Shown here one piece after another: positions 5,583 to 7,260 of a DNA stretch of 7,260 nt (the first letter of the stretch is position 1; every line of letters begins with the position of its first letter). The position numbers were made by a program, and so were the translations under genes. The stretch spans positions 1 through 7,260 of the forward strand of contig JAVHYG010000082.1 of the NCBI GenBank assembly GCA_031119195.1, written 5' to 3'. The notes beneath the pieces were generated by a model. That model was given only the letters and a program-made list of their open reading frames with translations. It was not told where the DNA came from and did no database searches. The stretch comes from Rickettsiella sp. (GTDB lineage Bacteria > Pseudomonadota > Gammaproteobacteria > Diplorickettsiales > Diplorickettsiaceae).

Positions 5583-6493
5583 TGGAATTTTTTAAAAGAC
5601 AGACAAACATTAATTTTTTAGGGCTGCAGCGCTGGGCAATTGTTTTGTCTTTATTGCTCTTATTAGTTTCTGTCGGTTCGCTTTTTATCAATGGCTTGCA
5701 TTGGGGTTTAGACTTTACTGGTGGTAGCCAATTACAAGTTTCATTTAATAAGCCTGTAGAACTCACTAAAGTACGTAAGGAATTGCAACAAGCTGGATTT
5801 AAAGATGCTTTAGTACAAAGTTATGGTACATCTCAAGATGTTTTAATAAGCCTTGCTGCTAAGCAAATAAGTCAGCATGATTTGGCTTCTCATATTATAA
5901 AAACTTTACCAGGTGCCCATCTAAAACAGCTTGAATTTGTTGGCCCACAAGTTGGACGCGAGTTAGCAACACAAGGAGCATTAGCGGTATTTGTTGCCTT
6001 GTTAGGCATTATGATCTATATCGCACTTCGTTTTGAATATCGATTTGCAATTGGTGCAGCAGTGGCTTTGATCCATGATCCCATTTTAATTTTAGGTATT
6101 TTTTCTTTATTTCATATCGAGTTTAACCTTACTGCACTAGCGGCGATATTAGCGGTAATTGGTTATTCTTTGAATGATACCATCGTTATTTTTGATAGAA
6201 TTCGTGAGAATTTTCGTAAGCTACGTAAAAAGACTTCGGTTGAAGTGGTTAATCTTTCAATTAACCAAACTCTTTCAAGAACGATTATGACTTCTGCAAC
6301 AACGCTCTTCGTCGTGCTTTCACTGTGTATTTTTGGCGGCCCTATGATTCATAGTTTTGCAATGGCTTTAGTCATAGGTATTGTTGTAGGAACTTATTCT
6401 TCGATTTATGTGGCTGGTGCATTGGCTGTTGCATTAGGTTTGGATAGAAGTAACTTGTTGCCATCTGTCAAGGAAGTTGATTCTAGGCCTTAA
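5582..6493 (+). CDS. secF: Protein translocase subunit SecF
   Basis: SecF is the inner-membrane partner of SecD in the proton-driven export motor. The 303-residue product has a first membrane segment at about 18-37, the signature WGLDFTGG (41-48), a periplasmic domain to about 125 ending with LEFVGPQVGREL (117-128), then about five more membrane segments. Conserved features include IHDPILILGIFSLFHIE (164-180) and VIGYSLNDTIVIFDRIRENF (192-211), the RND-type segment containing conserved acidic residues (Asp199, Asp205). The GTG start is chosen from its Shine-Dalgarno site and N-terminus; an in-frame ATG at 5567 would add five residues. SecF is somewhat shorter than in E. coli (about 323) because of a shorter N-terminus and periplasmic part. 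The spacer to secD is 147 bases, longer than usual, and structured. Confidence 0.97.
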   Translation: MEFFKRQTNINFLGLQRWAIVLSLLLLLVSVGSLFINGLHWGLDFTGGSQLQVSFNKPVELTKVRKELQQAGFKDALVQSYGTSQDVLISLAAKQISQHDLASHIIKTLPGAHLKQLEFVGPQVGRELATQGALAVFVALLGIMIYIALRFEYRFAIGAAVALIHDPILILGIFSLFHIEFNLTALAAILAVIGYSLNDTIVIFDRIRENFRKLRKKTSVEVVNLSINQTLSRTIMTSATTLFVVLSLCIFGGPMIHSFAMALVIGIVVGTYSSIYVAGALAVALGLDRSNLLPSVKEVDSRP

Positions 6494-6598
6494 AATCTGT
6501 TTTCATGACCCTTTTAGTCAAAGTTAGCTATTTATTTTTTTTAATACTTTATGTTAGGTTATATCTACTTTGGATGATAAAAAATAAGGAAAATAGAT

Positions 6599-7260
6599 AT
6601 GGATACAGATGATCTCAATTGTGTAGATAAATCTAATTTTACAGATCTTTTACATTTATTTGAATTAGCTGATAAGGAATATACAGATGGAGTTCACGAG
6701 AAAATAGATGAAATTATTTCTACAGAAGTTATCAGCGCAAATAAAATTAGGGATAAGATAGAATTATTACCTGACAATGCCAATGCAAAGTTATTAAAAT
6801 TAAATGTAAAGTTGCTATTTAAAAATGGATGTTTAACAAAGGATAACCTAAGGTTAATTGCTGGTGACAATGAAAAATATCGCCTTTCCTATTACTCAAA
6901 TGGTATATTAAAAATATTAGATGATGTTAAACTCATTAATAAAGAAAATATGGAATGGATCTTAAAAGGGCCTTCCAATGTTTTGTTTTGGAATATTTCT
7001 TTATTGCATAAAAATAACGTATTAAATCAAGAAAGCTTACAGCGCTTAAAGAATCCTGATATTAGTAAAACACTTTCAAATTGCTTTACTCATTTGTATA
7101 TGCCTCAGGCAATTGAAGAATCACAACCATCTCAATTCATTGCATCTTGCAGCGATACTTTTTTTGAATTAGAAATTAATCCTTTTGCGGCACGTTTACC
7201 TCCAGAAGCATCTGCTCTGGGCATGACTGATGCTAGCTGCTCGTTAGGGTCAGTTGATAG
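6599..7260 (+). CDS. Hypothetical protein with helical repeats (5' part, runs off the window)
   Basis: An open frame starts at ATG 6599, eight bases after AAGGA (6586-6590), and continues through the window end (220 codons seen, no stop). I do not recognise the family. There is no signal peptide or membrane segment. Residues 65-150 contain three loose helical repeats, each with a leucine-rich helix followed by a turn and an [LI][TN]x[ED][NS][LM]xxx[LI] motif: LTKDNLRLI (79-87), INKENMEWI (113-121) and LNQESLQRL (142-150). Similar LTxEN-type repeats are, from memory, common in uncharacterised proteins of Legionella, Coxiella and relatives, some of them suspected effectors. After about residue 165 the sequence loses this pattern and becomes richer in Pro, Ser and Ala. 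It lies 105 bases after secF with no strong terminator between, but its own Shine-Dalgarno site suggests an independent gene. Confidence 0.8.
   Translation, partial: MDTDDLNCVDKSNFTDLLHLFELADKEYTDGVHEKIDEIISTEVISANKIRDKIELLPDNANAKLLKLNVKLLFKNGCLTKDNLRLIAGDNEKYRLSYYSNGILKILDDVKLINKENMEWILKGPSNVLFWNISLLHKNNVLNQESLQRLKNPDISKTLSNCFTHLYMPQAIEESQPSQFIASCSDTFFELEINPFAARLPPEASALGMTDASCSLGSVD

Noticed and set aside
5563..5766. Minus-strand open frame of 67 codons
   Set aside because: It is antisense to the secF start region, with no independent support.
6506..6542. Possible terminator after secF (TGAC/GTCA stem and a T8 run)
   Set aside because: The stem is only four base pairs and the T8 run at 6535-6542 lies 14 bases beyond it, so no proper intrinsic terminator is supported.

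Overview
The window is AT-rich chromosomal DNA, probably from a gammaproteobacterium. All coding is on the plus strand. It carries the core locus queA ... yajC-secD-secF. SecD begins MLNKYPLWKN, very close to the start of E. coli SecD, and SecF has the short N-terminus that I associate with Legionella-type SecF. Low GC plus two unrecognised ORFs (one coiled-coil, one with LTxEN-like repeats) suggest a host-associated lineage near Legionellales (Legionella/Coxiella/Rickettsiella-like). That placement is inference from protein style, not a search result.

Layout: (1) Positions 1-357 are non-coding as far as I can see. They hold a terminator-like hairpin, a perfect A/T-rich inverted repeat, a strong dyad and a weak promoter for queA. 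(2) 358-1407 is queA, the queuosine biosynthesis enzyme acting after Tgt. (3) 1599-2942 encodes a 447-aa coiled-coil protein of unknown function with an internal duplication. It has its own -10 box and Shine-Dalgarno sequence and sits where tgt lies in the usual queA-tgt-yajC-secD-secF order. (4) 2943-3222 is non-coding with a long imperfect hairpin and a possible yajC promoter. (5) yajC (3223-3552), secD (3572-5434) and secF (5582-6493) encode the SecDF-YajC accessory complex of the Sec translocon. The 147-bp secD-secF gap is long and structured, with a perfect 10-bp-arm inverted repeat and a 33-codon ORF whose stop overlaps the secF GTG start. (6) From 6599 to the window end runs the 5' part of an unrecognised gene with a good Shine-Dalgarno sequence and helical repeats.

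YajC, SecD and SecF form one membrane complex that uses the proton gradient to help SecYEG complete protein export. QueA works with Tgt on tRNA, so the local absence of tgt is the main departure from the usual order. I see no CRISPR array, tRNA, rRNA, transposase or clear multi-gene defence system. The best candidates for novelty are the coiled-coil gene in the tgt position, the structured secD-secF spacer, and the partial repeat protein at the right edge.
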